A stretch of DNA of 24,309 bases from RGEC01 sp044371405. GTDB taxonomy: Bacteria > Bacteroidota > Bacteroidia > NS11-12g > UBA955. Made by a program: the position numbers and the translations under genes. The stretch is taken from positions 1-24,309 of the forward strand of contig JBILTS010000020.1 in NCBI GenBank assembly GCA_044371405.1, written 5' to 3'. Numbering within the stretch: the first letter of the stretch is position 1; each line of letters opens with the position of its first letter. Under the pieces are notes generated by a model. The model was not told the origin of the DNA. It ran no database searches and saw only the letters and a program-made list of their open reading frames with translations. Positions 8,201 through 15,999 of the stretch are shown one piece after another.

Positions 8201-9016
8201 ATGAAACGCAGTTTTGTTATCATTGCCCTCGCCGCCGGTTTGGCCATGCTGGTTCAATCTTTTAGCAGCCACCAACAAGAACCGACTGCCGAACCTTTCA
8301 ATTTCAGAAAGATGAACAACCAGGCATTTAAGGTGGGGGAAAAATTAACTTTCCGTGTGCATTACGGGATCATCAACGCTGCCAATATCAGCATGTCTGT
8401 AGACCAGGCCACTACCATCAATGGCAGAAATGCACTGGCCGTGCGCTGTGAGGGCGAAACCCTGAAAAGTTTTGACTGGGCCTACAAGGTGCGGGACAAA
8501 TTCCAAAGCTGGATTGACGCTGATGCCTTGGCTCCCATCCGCTATGCCAAAACCGTGCGTGAAAACAAATATTACGATGAAGACCTGGCCGTGTATATGC
8601 ACGATAAGAAGAAATTACGCAACCCCGACGGGGAACTGACCATGCCCATCTATACTCAGGATGTTGCATCCGTGCTCTACTACGCAAGGAACCTAAACCT
8701 TGAAAACGCCAAGCTGAATCAGTTTTTTCCGCTGGATGTGTACCTGGACAATAAGATTTACAACCTGCATTTTGCCTATCTGGGCAAAGAAACCCTGAGT
8801 ACTGATATCGGTAAGATTAAGTGCATAAAACTTAGACCCAAGCTGGTGGTTGACCGAGTATTCAAAAGCAGCAATGACATGACCGTGTGGGTAAGCGATG
8901 ATGCCAACCGCATTCCCATCCGTGTTCAAACCAACATCAAGGTGGGCTCGCTGAAAGTTGATATTACAGGATACGAAGGACTTAGAAATGCCTTTACATC
9001 GCTGGAAAAAAAATAG
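8201..9016 (+). CDS. DUF3108 family exported protein
   Basis: 271 residues. ATG 8201 is chosen over the in-frame upstream start at 8153 because it begins with a clean signal peptide (MKRSFVIIALAAGLAMLVQS) and has AAGGAA 11 bases upstream. The mature part begins a DUF3108 domain: FKVGEKLTFRVHYGIINAA, then FDWAYKVRDKFQSWID, LAPIRYAKTVREN, DVASVLYYARNL, and a closing WVSDDANRIPIRVQTNIKVGSLKVDI. The family is a periplasmic or outer-membrane-associated beta-rich protein of unknown biochemical role, common in Bacteroidota and Proteobacteria. The gene is divergent from selD (95 bp) and followed by a strong terminator, so it is probably monocistronic. Confidence 0.88.
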   Translation: MKRSFVIIALAAGLAMLVQSFSSHQQEPTAEPFNFRKMNNQAFKVGEKLTFRVHYGIINAANISMSVDQATTINGRNALAVRCEGETLKSFDWAYKVRDKFQSWIDADALAPIRYAKTVRENKYYDEDLAVYMHDKKKLRNPDGELTMPIYTQDVASVLYYARNLNLENAKLNQFFPLDVYLDNKIYNLHFAYLGKETLSTDIGKIKCIKLRPKLVVDRVFKSSNDMTVWVSDDANRIPIRVQTNIKVGSLKVDITGYEGLRNAFTSLEKK

Positions 9017-9046
9017 GTTGTTTGTGTTTTTTTAATGTTCAAAAAG

Positions 9047-9071
9047 GCCCCGCAAAGTGCGGGGCTTTTTT
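9047..9071 (+). terminator. Intrinsic terminator after the DUF3108 gene
   Basis: A perfect 8-bp GC-rich stem (GCCCCGCA / TGCGGGGC) with an AAG loop is followed by six T residues at 9066-9071. An A-run at 9041-9045 precedes the stem, so it could also work on the minus strand. It separates the DUF3108 gene from the AT-rich island. Confidence 0.9.
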
Positions 9072-9147
9072 GTTAGAAAGGTAGCCCTAATGTTCAATTA
9101 TGGAAAAACCAGGTTGATACCTACCTAAATAATTATATTTTCCCTTA

Positions 9148-9184
9148 CTTGTATTGCTTGTATTGTATTTTTATCGTAGAATTG
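9148..9184 (+). promoter_or_regulatory. Probable promoter of the island operon with a 9-bp tandem repeat
   Basis: CTTGTATTG occurs twice in perfect tandem (9148-9156 and 9157-9165). TTG at 9154-9156 is followed after 20 bases by TAGAATTG (9177-9184), which matches TAnnTTTG at all but one position. TATTTTTA at 9166-9173 is a second seven-of-eight match. The gene start is 9202. Promoter function is plausible but neither box is perfect. Confidence 0.35.
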
Positions 9185-9201
9185 TAATAAATTCAACAAA
9201 T

Positions 9202-9657
9202 ATGAAAGCAAGCTATTTATTCGTTATTGCATTGATTGGATGTATGTATAACGCAGACGCGCAAAAGATCTATTCGGTGAAAAATGGGGTAACTTACAGA
9301 ATTACCGGGAGTGAAGGTGTTGCTTTTAAACCGGATGGATCCATGATTATTCTGGGGAAGGAAATTTGGACCCAGGTGAGCAATGAAGAATTTAAAGCAT
9401 TGGGCAATGAGGGTGATATTCGTGGAGATGAACCCATTAAATTACCCTGTGGTGCAAGACAAGCACTGCTACCATCAGCAGATGGGAAAGGCGGCATTTA
9501 CCAATCAATTAATGGAAACAAATGTGGACCAATGGAAATTAGATCTATTGATGGTACAAAATTTATTAAATGTTTAAATCTAAATAATTTTTTATGCTCG
9601 GCCAAATTTTGCCATGACTCTAATGATTGTGTTTATGTAAATTATGATTGCAATTGA
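9202..9657 (+). CDS. Small secreted cysteine-rich protein, unknown function
   Basis: 151 residues. ATG 9202 starts a signal peptide (MKASYLFVIALIGCMYNADA), with likely signal peptidase I cleavage at ADA|Q. The LIGC at 11-14 could alternatively be a lipobox, which would make it a lipoprotein. The mature part has a Gly-rich, beta-strand-like N-terminal half and a C-terminal half with seven cysteines (C83, C108, C124, C132, C137, C143, C150), four of them in the last 20 residues. The odd number leaves one thiol unpaired or allows an intermolecular bond. I do not recognise a family. The stop codon overlaps the next gene's ATG (TGATG at 9655-9659), so the two are almost surely co-translated and probably work together outside the cytoplasm. 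Confidence 0.75.
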   Translation: MKASYLFVIALIGCMYNADAQKIYSVKNGVTYRITGSEGVAFKPDGSMIILGKEIWTQVSNEEFKALGNEGDIRGDEPIKLPCGARQALLPSADGKGGIYQSINGNKCGPMEIRSIDGTKFIKCLNLNNFLCSAKFCHDSNDCVYVNYDCN

Positions 9658-11102
9658 TGAGAAATATATTATTCATAGCCCTGCAAACATTGCTCTTCCT
9701 TTTTCAGGCAAGCACATGGGCACAGATGCCGGCAATTCACGATCAGCAATTTCGAAAAAAATTAGCCAAACAACACAACACCCAAAATACAGTCTTCATC
9801 AATTACAATTTTGGCAATTGCAATGTATATGTTGATGATTTTATATACAACCTAAACATCACAAATAAAAAAAAGAAGTTTGGCTTTATAGTAGATTATA
9901 AATATTTGAATTATTACAAAAACTATTTAAGAGAATCCGAATGTTTCCAAAACAATAAAATAATATTTATTGACAGCCGATTGTTTAATGACTATCATAC
10001 AAATCTACCATTCGCATTTTATTTTAAAAACCATAATATAATTACCGTGCAAGGCACGCTAAATAAAATTCTAAACACCAAAACCAATGCTTTGCCGTTT
10101 GACTCCATTCCCAATTTTTCATTAAGTCCAAACCCAAATAAATGCGCCTACAAAAATTTATTCAGTTACTACTGCGAAGAAAAAAATAAACTATTTTGGT
10201 ATCAAAATGGCAATTTAGACAGTGCTGATTTGGACAAACTATTTAATAAGGTCATGGATGATTATTATTCTAATATGGATATTGACAGTGTAGAAAGAAC
10301 CAGAATAAAAGCTGCCAGAGATACAATAGCATTATACAATGTGAAAGGATATTCACTAATAAGTGAAGAGATGCAGATTTCTAACAACATTCAAAGCGGA
10401 ATTGTTTCATATAGATACATGCATATTACCAAAGATAGCATATTTATTGATAAAAAAGTGCATCTGTTTTCCGTTGATTTAATGAATAAAAAATTCACAT
10501 CAAGAGATTTTACATTCCCTGAAAACATGGAACAATACGCCATCATTGGCATCCGTTCTATATCGGGAATGCGTTTTGCAGCAACCATTATTCCTAGAGA
10601 AAAAGCTGTATTAAAAACTGTCAATGATTCATTTATGATATGTTATGCAGAATTTGATGCAGATATGAAGATAAATAAAATTAATGTTCAGCTTATCAAT
10701 ACCCATATTGATACCAAGGAATTCTTAAATATCACCGACAATCTGAATCTGGTTTCTATATTTCAGCGTTTAAATGACACGCTGTTATGTACACAGTCTT
10801 CAAACAAATTATACAACCTAAACAAAAAAAGCAAACCCTATATTCTTCCATTTATTACGGAGAATTATAACAACGCACTTTTGTTTACCAAGAAAGTTTA
10901 TAATAAATATTTATTTTACACTTATAACTATGAAAATCGTTTGGCTACAATATTAACTACAGAGGATTTTATATCATATAAAATTAAACAAATCACTGAA
11001 GATATAAGGGATAAAGTATTGTTGGATATCAATGATGAAGGAGAACTTATCTTTGTAAAGACCACTTCTACATACTTTTACCTCTATAAAATTGCCGGCT
11101 GA
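9657..11102 (+). CDS. Secreted protein of unknown function, partner of the Cys-rich protein
   Basis: 481 residues from ATG 9657; the in-frame upstream codon at 9648 is less likely because 9657 starts directly with the signal peptide MRNILFIALQTLLFLFQAST, with cleavage near WAQ. The segment at about 44-120 (FINYNFGNCNVYVDDF ... KIIFIDSRLF ... HNIITVQGTLNKIL) has the strand-helix rhythm of a thioredoxin-like fold but only one cysteine, C55, and no CxxC. The remaining 250 or so residues form short beta-strand segments, compatible with a beta-propeller-like C-terminus. Both fold suggestions are inference from pattern only. The very AT-rich codon use differs from all flanking genes. Convergent with murF/alr; 63 bp separate the stop codons and no terminator hairpin was seen. 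Confidence 0.75.
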   Translation: MRNILFIALQTLLFLFQASTWAQMPAIHDQQFRKKLAKQHNTQNTVFINYNFGNCNVYVDDFIYNLNITNKKKKFGFIVDYKYLNYYKNYLRESECFQNNKIIFIDSRLFNDYHTNLPFAFYFKNHNIITVQGTLNKILNTKTNALPFDSIPNFSLSPNPNKCAYKNLFSYYCEEKNKLFWYQNGNLDSADLDKLFNKVMDDYYSNMDIDSVERTRIKAARDTIALYNVKGYSLISEEMQISNNIQSGIVSYRYMHITKDSIFIDKKVHLFSVDLMNKKFTSRDFTFPENMEQYAIIGIRSISGMRFAATIIPREKAVLKTVNDSFMICYAEFDADMKINKINVQLINTHIDTKEFLNITDNLNLVSIFQRLNDTLLCTQSSNKLYNLNKKSKPYILPFITENYNNALLFTKKVYNKYLFYTYNYENRLATILTTEDFISYKIKQITEDIRDKVLLDINDEGELIFVKTTSTYFYLYKIAG

Positions 11103-11165
11103 AAGAAATTATTTTGCGTGTAGGAATTTAACCTGCAATTTCAAAATTAGGATGCTGCATTATAA

Positions 11166-13628
11166 TCAATTCTCCCCCACATATTCCCTGGGCACCCGTG
11201 TTGAAATACCCGTAAGGATCTCATAGGGAATGGTATCGGCGCATTGGGCCATTTGGGCTACTGAATTCTCGGCGCCAAATACGATCACTTCATCGCCTTC
11301 GCGGCAGTCAATGCCGGTTACATCCACCATGCACATGTCCATGCACACGCTACCCACAACCGGTGTTTTTTGCCCCTTCACCAGCACATGCCAGTTGCCG
11401 TTGCCCAAACTGCGTCTCAATCCATCGGCGTAGCCCACAGGCAAAGTAGCAATTACACGGGTGGTATCTGCCTTCGAACGACGTCCGTAACCCACGCCCT
11501 CACCGGGTTGAAGGGTGTGCAACTGCGAAATACTGCTGTAAAGGGTCGTTACCGGCTTCAAATCCGCCTGCTGCTGCACCCTCGGATCCACGCCATACAA
11601 ACCCACACCCAAGCGCACCATGTCCATGCCGTATTCGGCAAAACGCAGGATCCCACCGGTGTTTAATGCATGCCGCAGCGGTGCATATCCCAGCTGAGCT
11701 TCAAACGCATTGGCCGCGGCTGTAAAGGTATTAATTTGAGACCGGGTAAATTCATCCTGTGCCGGATCTTCCGATGCTGCCAGGTGGGTAAATACCGAGG
11801 CAATAAGAATATTTTTTGGCACTTCAGCGGCAAGGTCTTTGAGTACTTCGGGCGCAAAACCCAGACGGTGCATACCCGTATCTACTTCCAAATGAACGGC
11901 AATTTCGTTGCTTCCGGCCAACTCCGACATGGCCTGCAAACCCGCCACATCAAATACAACGGGCTCCAGCCCGTATTGCATGCGACTCGCCATGTCTTCG
12001 GCACCCGTATTCATGACCATGATTGGCACTTGAATTCCCGCTTCGCGCAACGCCACACCCTCATCGGCAAAAGCCACTGCCAGGTAATCCACGCCCATAA
12101 ACTGCAAGGTACGCGCCACTTCAAAGCTCCCGCTGCCATACCCGAATGCCTTCACCATGGCCATCAGGCGGGTTTTTGGCAAAACAGCATTTCTAAAAAA
12201 ACGGTAATTGTGCCGCAGTGCATCAAGATCTATCTGCAAATGGGTTTTGTGCAGTTGCTTCTTCAGTAAAGCGTGTATTTTCTCAAAACCAAACCGCCGT
12301 GAGCCCTTGATGAGGATGGCTTCATTTTGCAGTTGGGTTAAAATACCCGAATCCATAAGTGCGGCGGTGTTGGCATAACACTTCACATCAAAAGCGGCAA
12401 ATTCACCGGCATGCGCTGAGAGCGTTTCGCCCACCAGCACCAAGCGTTTTACTCCTTTTTGTTGTAAAATACCCGCTATTTGGGTAGCAAGTCGGTTTTT
12501 GTCCGGATCGCTCTGGTCCATGTCACTCAGGATCACACAAGCCGGTTTATCGGGCTGCTGCCGAACCATAAAATCCAGTGCCACCTGCAAACTATCGGGA
12601 TCATTGCTGTAGCTGTCGTTGACCAGATAATTTCCATTTCTGCCTTCAGTAAAAGCGAGCCGGTTTTCCAGGGCGTGCAAATGCCTGAATTGCTGCACGT
12701 GAGCGGGATCCCAGCGTTCAAGGGCGGCCAGTGTGCACAGGCACGACATCGCATTTTCAACAGATGCTTTATCTGCGAAAGGAATTTCAAGTAGATGCTC
12801 CGTGCTGCGGTGTATAAATTTTATGCGGGTAAAATCCTGGCCGAAATCTTCTTCCAGCAATCGATAGCCGGCGCCTTCCGATTTACCCCAGGCAATAAAC
12901 TTAGTGAGCGGCTGTGATGATTTATATGCCTGTACGGCAGTTTTTATCTCGGCAGCATCGGCCGGAAACACCACCACATCGGCATCTTTAAACAACAATG
13001 CCTTTTCACGGGCTTTTTGTTCGCGGTTTTCAAAACCTTCATCGTGGGCACTACCCAAATGGGTGCAAATGGCCAGGTTGGGCTTAATCATCTGCCAAAG
13101 CCGCTGCATTTCTCCGGGTTTGGATATTCCGGCTTCAATAATGGCCATTTTATGCCAGGACTCAATACCCAATATCGAAATGGCCACTCCAATCTGCGAG
13201 TTGTAGCTGCGCGGACTGCGGTGGGCGCTGAACTCCTCGCCCAGCAGCTGATGCAACCATTCTTTAACGATGGTTTTTCCATTGCTGCCCGTAATGCCGA
13301 TAACAGGGCCGCTGAATCGGCTACGATGGTATGCTGCCAATTGTTGTAAGGCAGACAGCACATCCTTCACCAACAATACATTGCAGCCGGATAAAGTAGC
13401 CGCATCAAATTCCTGCGGAACCACAAAACTGCGAACACCCTGTTTAAAAGCGGCCTGCACAAATTCCTTTCCCTGCCGGTGCGATCCCGGGAGGGCAAAA
13501 AACATGGTACGGGCAGGATTTCCGATTCTTCTGGTATCAAAGGCAGGTTGGGTAAGCACAGCAGCGGCATCCGCCGTTAACGCTTCGCCCTGAATAACCT
13601 TTGTAATTTCCTGCCAGGTATAGTGCAT
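11166..13628 (-). CDS. murF-alr: Bifunctional UDP-MurNAc-tripeptide:D-Ala-D-Ala ligase / alanine racemase
   Basis: 820 residues, the fusion typical of Bacteroidota. Residues 1 to about 455 are MurF, which adds D-Ala-D-Ala to UDP-MurNAc-tripeptide in the cytoplasm using ATP: P-loop GITGSNGKT with K118, then the Mur ligase central and C-terminal domains (ENRLAFTEGRNG, NDSYSNDPDSL, LSDMDQ). From about 461 (KTHLQIDLDALRHNYRFF) the PLP-dependent alanine racemase begins: PLP lysine K493 in MVKAFGYGSG, VDTGMHRLGF, HALNTGGILRF, MVRLGVGLYG, the catalytic-tyrosine region GVGYGRRSKA and VGSVCMDMCMVD. The fusion makes the D-Ala supplier and user one polypeptide. It is the last gene of the tilS-nucleotidyltransferase-murF/alr operon, 12 bp after the preceding gene. 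Confidence 0.96.
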   Translation of the reverse strand: MHYTWQEITKVIQGEALTADAAAVLTQPAFDTRRIGNPARTMFFALPGSHRQGKEFVQAAFKQGVRSFVVPQEFDAATLSGCNVLLVKDVLSALQQLAAYHRSRFSGPVIGITGSNGKTIVKEWLHQLLGEEFSAHRSPRSYNSQIGVAISILGIESWHKMAIIEAGISKPGEMQRLWQMIKPNLAICTHLGSAHDEGFENREQKAREKALLFKDADVVVFPADAAEIKTAVQAYKSSQPLTKFIAWGKSEGAGYRLLEEDFGQDFTRIKFIHRSTEHLLEIPFADKASVENAMSCLCTLAALERWDPAHVQQFRHLHALENRLAFTEGRNGNYLVNDSYSNDPDSLQVALDFMVRQQPDKPACVILSDMDQSDPDKNRLATQIAGILQQKGVKRLVLVGETLSAHAGEFAAFDVKCYANTAALMDSGILTQLQNEAILIKGSRRFGFEKIHALLKKQLHKTHLQIDLDALRHNYRFFRNAVLPKTRLMAMVKAFGYGSGSFEVARTLQFMGVDYLAVAFADEGVALREAGIQVPIMVMNTGAEDMASRMQYGLEPVVFDVAGLQAMSELAGSNEIAVHLEVDTGMHRLGFAPEVLKDLAAEVPKNILIASVFTHLAASEDPAQDEFTRSQINTFTAAANAFEAQLGYAPLRHALNTGGILRFAEYGMDMVRLGVGLYGVDPRVQQQADLKPVTTLYSSISQLHTLQPGEGVGYGRRSKADTTRVIATLPVGYADGLRRSLGNGNWHVLVKGQKTPVVGSVCMDMCMVDVTGIDCREGDEVIVFGAENSVAQMAQCADTIPYEILTGISTRVPREYVGEN

Positions 13629-13640
13629 GCTTACGCTATT

Positions 13641-14639
13641 TTACCCGCCCAGGTTCATTTCGGCGCCATCGCCAATATTCATGCTTTGCACTGCTCCGGT
13701 GAGACTGGCATCAGAGCCGATGAGTGAATTTTCAAGAATGGCTGTTTGTATTTGTGCATTCTGCCCAATGATGCTGTTCTTAACCACAGAGCGCGATATA
13801 TCGGCGTGCTCACCAATGCTCACATCCGGACCGATGATGCTGTTTTCTATTTTAGCCGAAGGCGAAATATATACGGGAGGAATGATGATGTTTGACTTGA
13901 GTATTTCTTTGGGAACATTGTGCGCATCCTCGCGACGCAGCAGATTTTTATTGGTTTGCAGGATAATTTCCTTTTTTCCGCAGTCAAACCAATTCTCTAC
14001 TGCAAAGGTGCGCAGTGCCACCCCCTTTTCCAACATGCATTGCAACGCATCTGTGAGGTGAAATTCGTTCTGGGTGCGGATATCGTGGGTGATATTGTAT
14101 TCCAGACACTCTTTGAGTATGCCGGTTTCGCGGATAAAGTACAACCCCACCAAAGCCAGGTTGCTTTTGGGAATGGCGGGTTTTTCCACCAGTCGGCGAA
14201 TGCTGCCTTCTTCGTTGAGTTCGGCAACGCCAAATTTCCGGGGATCCTCCACCTTTTTAACCCCCAGACTGCTGACGGGTTGAGCCAAAACGGATTTTAA
14301 GTCGGTTTCAAAAATGGTATCACCCAGCACAATCAGCACGGGCTCATCATCCTGAACTTCGTTGCGGGCAAGCCAGATAGCATGACCGGTGCCTTTTCCC
14401 AGCGTTTGAATGATAAAGGTGGAATTCACGCCGGTATAATGTTCGGAAATGTACTGTTCAATTTTATCGCCCAAATGACCGATGATAAACACAAATTCGC
14501 TAATTCCGGCCCCGATCAGGGTATCCATAATATGGCCCAGAATGGGCTTCCCGGCCACCGGTATTAAACTCTTGGGTTGTGTGGTGGTATGGGGTTTTAG
14601 TCTGCTGCCAATGCCGGCTACAGGTATAATGGCTTTCAT
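13641..14639 (-). CDS. Sugar-phosphate nucleotidyltransferase with left-handed beta-helix tail
   Basis: 332 residues. ATG 14639 (MKAIIPVAGIGSRLKPHT) is preferred to a GTG 12 bases upstream because it starts exactly at the family motif GxGxRLxP. The Rossmann-like NTP_transferase domain covers about 1-245: PKSLIPVAGKP, GKGTGHAIW, LGDTIFETDL, FGVAELNEEG, LVEKP, EFHLTDALQ and WFDCGKKE. Residues about 265-325 contain hexapeptide-like repeats (ISPSAKIENSIIGPDVSIGE ...), the left-handed beta-helix of many sugar nucleotidyltransferases. It activates a sugar 1-phosphate with an NTP. Glucose-1-phosphate thymidylyltransferase or a mannose/glucose-1-phosphate nucleotidyltransferase are the likely options, and substrate and NTP cannot be decided here. 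It sits 16 bp after tilS and 12 bp before murF/alr. Confidence 0.9.
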   Translation of the reverse strand: MKAIIPVAGIGSRLKPHTTTQPKSLIPVAGKPILGHIMDTLIGAGISEFVFIIGHLGDKIEQYISEHYTGVNSTFIIQTLGKGTGHAIWLARNEVQDDEPVLIVLGDTIFETDLKSVLAQPVSSLGVKKVEDPRKFGVAELNEEGSIRRLVEKPAIPKSNLALVGLYFIRETGILKECLEYNITHDIRTQNEFHLTDALQCMLEKGVALRTFAVENWFDCGKKEIILQTNKNLLRREDAHNVPKEILKSNIIIPPVYISPSAKIENSIIGPDVSIGEHADISRSVVKNSIIGQNAQIQTAILENSLIGSDASLTGAVQSMNIGDGAEMNLGG

Positions 14640-14655
14640 ATTGCGATGCACAAAG

Positions 14656-15969
14656 TTACGACTCGGCGTGATTATCCGATATTTCCCATTTCACACACAG
14701 TATGTTGTGTGTATTTTCCTGCACAGGTGCAGTAGCTGACCTGCGAATGGCAGTAACCCCCAAAACCCCGTCTGCATGGGCCAGAACCGGGTAAGAATCC
14801 TTTTCAGATGCCGCAATATGGGCATCCACCAGCAAATCACTGATTTTTTTACTTCCCTGCATGCCAAAGGGCTGAATGCGCTCCCCTTTTCTGCGGCTTC
14901 GCAATGAGATGGGAAATTTCAATTCGTCGAGATCAAAAAACCAGGTGTCTTCAGCATCCATATTCACATCCAATGCTGAATGAATCTTCATGGTTATCAT
15001 GAATTTACCGGCCTGCAGACATACAGGAAACCGGTTTTCATCGGCAATATCTGTATCTTCTATTTCGTGTCTGGATGGCTTACCTATCCAAATCCCGGCA
15101 TTCCTTACCTCGGCTAACAAGCCATTGAAATGAAAGCGACTGCCGGTTCTTGCTGACAGGACCTTTTCGGCCTCCGCTTGCTGCATACCCAAACTTCTGA
15201 GGTGTTTGATTAGAGCAGGAATGTCTGTTGTCTCCAGCATTCTGCCATCGCCAACTACTGGAAACTGCATCAACCATTTTTTATTTTCATCCAGTTCGGC
15301 CTGCCGTAATGCACTTAGGGAGCGGGACAGATCCGCAAATTCATTTTCTGCCTCCGGAAAAGCAGACCGTATTAAGGGTAAAATGCGGTGCCTAACTTTG
15401 TTTCTCAGATAATCTGTTTTGCGGTTGCTGCTGTCTTCGCGCCATTCAACACCTTCACCGGCAAGCCAACTCCGGATTTCGGCAGCATCGGTAAACATCA
15501 TGGGCCTAAAGATAAATTCGCGCCACAGCGGTATTCCCTGCCACGCTGCAGGGCTGTTTCTCAACAGGTAAATAAACAGATGTTCCAGGTTATCCGTGCG
15601 CTGGTGTGCGGTGCAAACCGTTGTAATTTCAGCATTGATAAGTTGCTTAAAAAAACCATATCGCAATCTGCGGGCTGCCATCTGAACCGACTCTCCGTGC
15701 AGCTGCGCCTCATTGAGGGTATCGGGGCGGGCAACATGCACCGGCACATCCCATTTTTTAGCCAGATTTCTCACGAATGCTTCATCGCCATTACTTTCAT
15801 CGCTGCGCAAACCAAAGTTTACATGGGCAATCTCAAAGCGGTATCCGGCACGGTGAAATAAATGTCCCATGGCCACAGAGTCTGCGCCACCACTCAAAGC
15901 GAGCAACGTTTTCCCCGCAATTATTTCAGGTGCGTTCTCTTCGATAAAGCTTTGAAACCGATTTAGCAC
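14656..15969 (-). CDS. tilS: tRNA(Ile)-lysidine synthetase
   Basis: 437 residues. It ligates lysine to the wobble C34 of tRNA-Ile(CAU) using ATP, changing both codon (AUA) and charging specificity; it is essential in most bacteria. The N-terminal PP-loop is S26GGADS31, followed by AHVNFGLRSDES, SVQMAARRLRYGFF, TAHQRTDNLE, FRPMM and EDSSNRKTDYLRNKVRHRILP, which is the expected order for TilS. Around residues 350-385 the C-terminal TilS domain appears (ISLRSRRKGERIQPFGMQGS). The start is a GTG at 15969 and is the position matching the family. It heads the three-gene operon on this strand and is divergent from the OstA-like gene across 30 bp. Confidence 0.96.
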   Translation of the reverse strand: MLNRFQSFIEENAPEIIAGKTLLALSGGADSVAMGHLFHRAGYRFEIAHVNFGLRSDESNGDEAFVRNLAKKWDVPVHVARPDTLNEAQLHGESVQMAARRLRYGFFKQLINAEITTVCTAHQRTDNLEHLFIYLLRNSPAAWQGIPLWREFIFRPMMFTDAAEIRSWLAGEGVEWREDSSNRKTDYLRNKVRHRILPLIRSAFPEAENEFADLSRSLSALRQAELDENKKWLMQFPVVGDGRMLETTDIPALIKHLRSLGMQQAEAEKVLSARTGSRFHFNGLLAEVRNAGIWIGKPSRHEIEDTDIADENRFPVCLQAGKFMITMKIHSALDVNMDAEDTWFFDLDELKFPISLRSRRKGERIQPFGMQGSKKISDLLVDAHIAASEKDSYPVLAHADGVLGVTAIRRSATAPVQENTHNILCVKWEISDNHAES

Positions 15970-15988
15970 GTTATTTGCAAAGTAATTC

Positions 15989-15996
15989 CAAAAATA
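15989..15996 (-). promoter_or_regulatory. Bacteroidota -7 promoter element of the tilS operon (TATTTTTG)
   Basis: On the minus strand TATTTTTG matches TAnnTTTG fully and sits 19 bases before the tilS GTG, predicting a leader of about 15 nt. It lies three bases upstream of the divergent OstA-like ATG at 16000, so the -33 region of this promoter must fall inside that coding sequence. No TTG box at normal spacing was found. Confidence 0.45.
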
Positions 15997-15999
15997 CGG

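Larger units (their letters stand above)
9072..11165. other. AT-rich island with two secreted-protein genes
   Basis: Base composition changes sharply after the terminator. The line 9841-9900 holds about 13 G/C in 60 bases, against about 35 in 60 at 8401-8460. The two genes inside use AT-rich codons (ATA, AAT, AAA, TTA, AGA), unlike the flanking genes. The composition returns to normal at the murF/alr gene. No integrase, transposase or clear flanking repeats were seen, so transfer is inferred from composition only. Confidence 0.6.

Noticed and set aside
15388..15861. 157-codon plus-strand open frame
   Set aside because: It is antisense to the conserved tilS coding region and shows no recognisable protein features.
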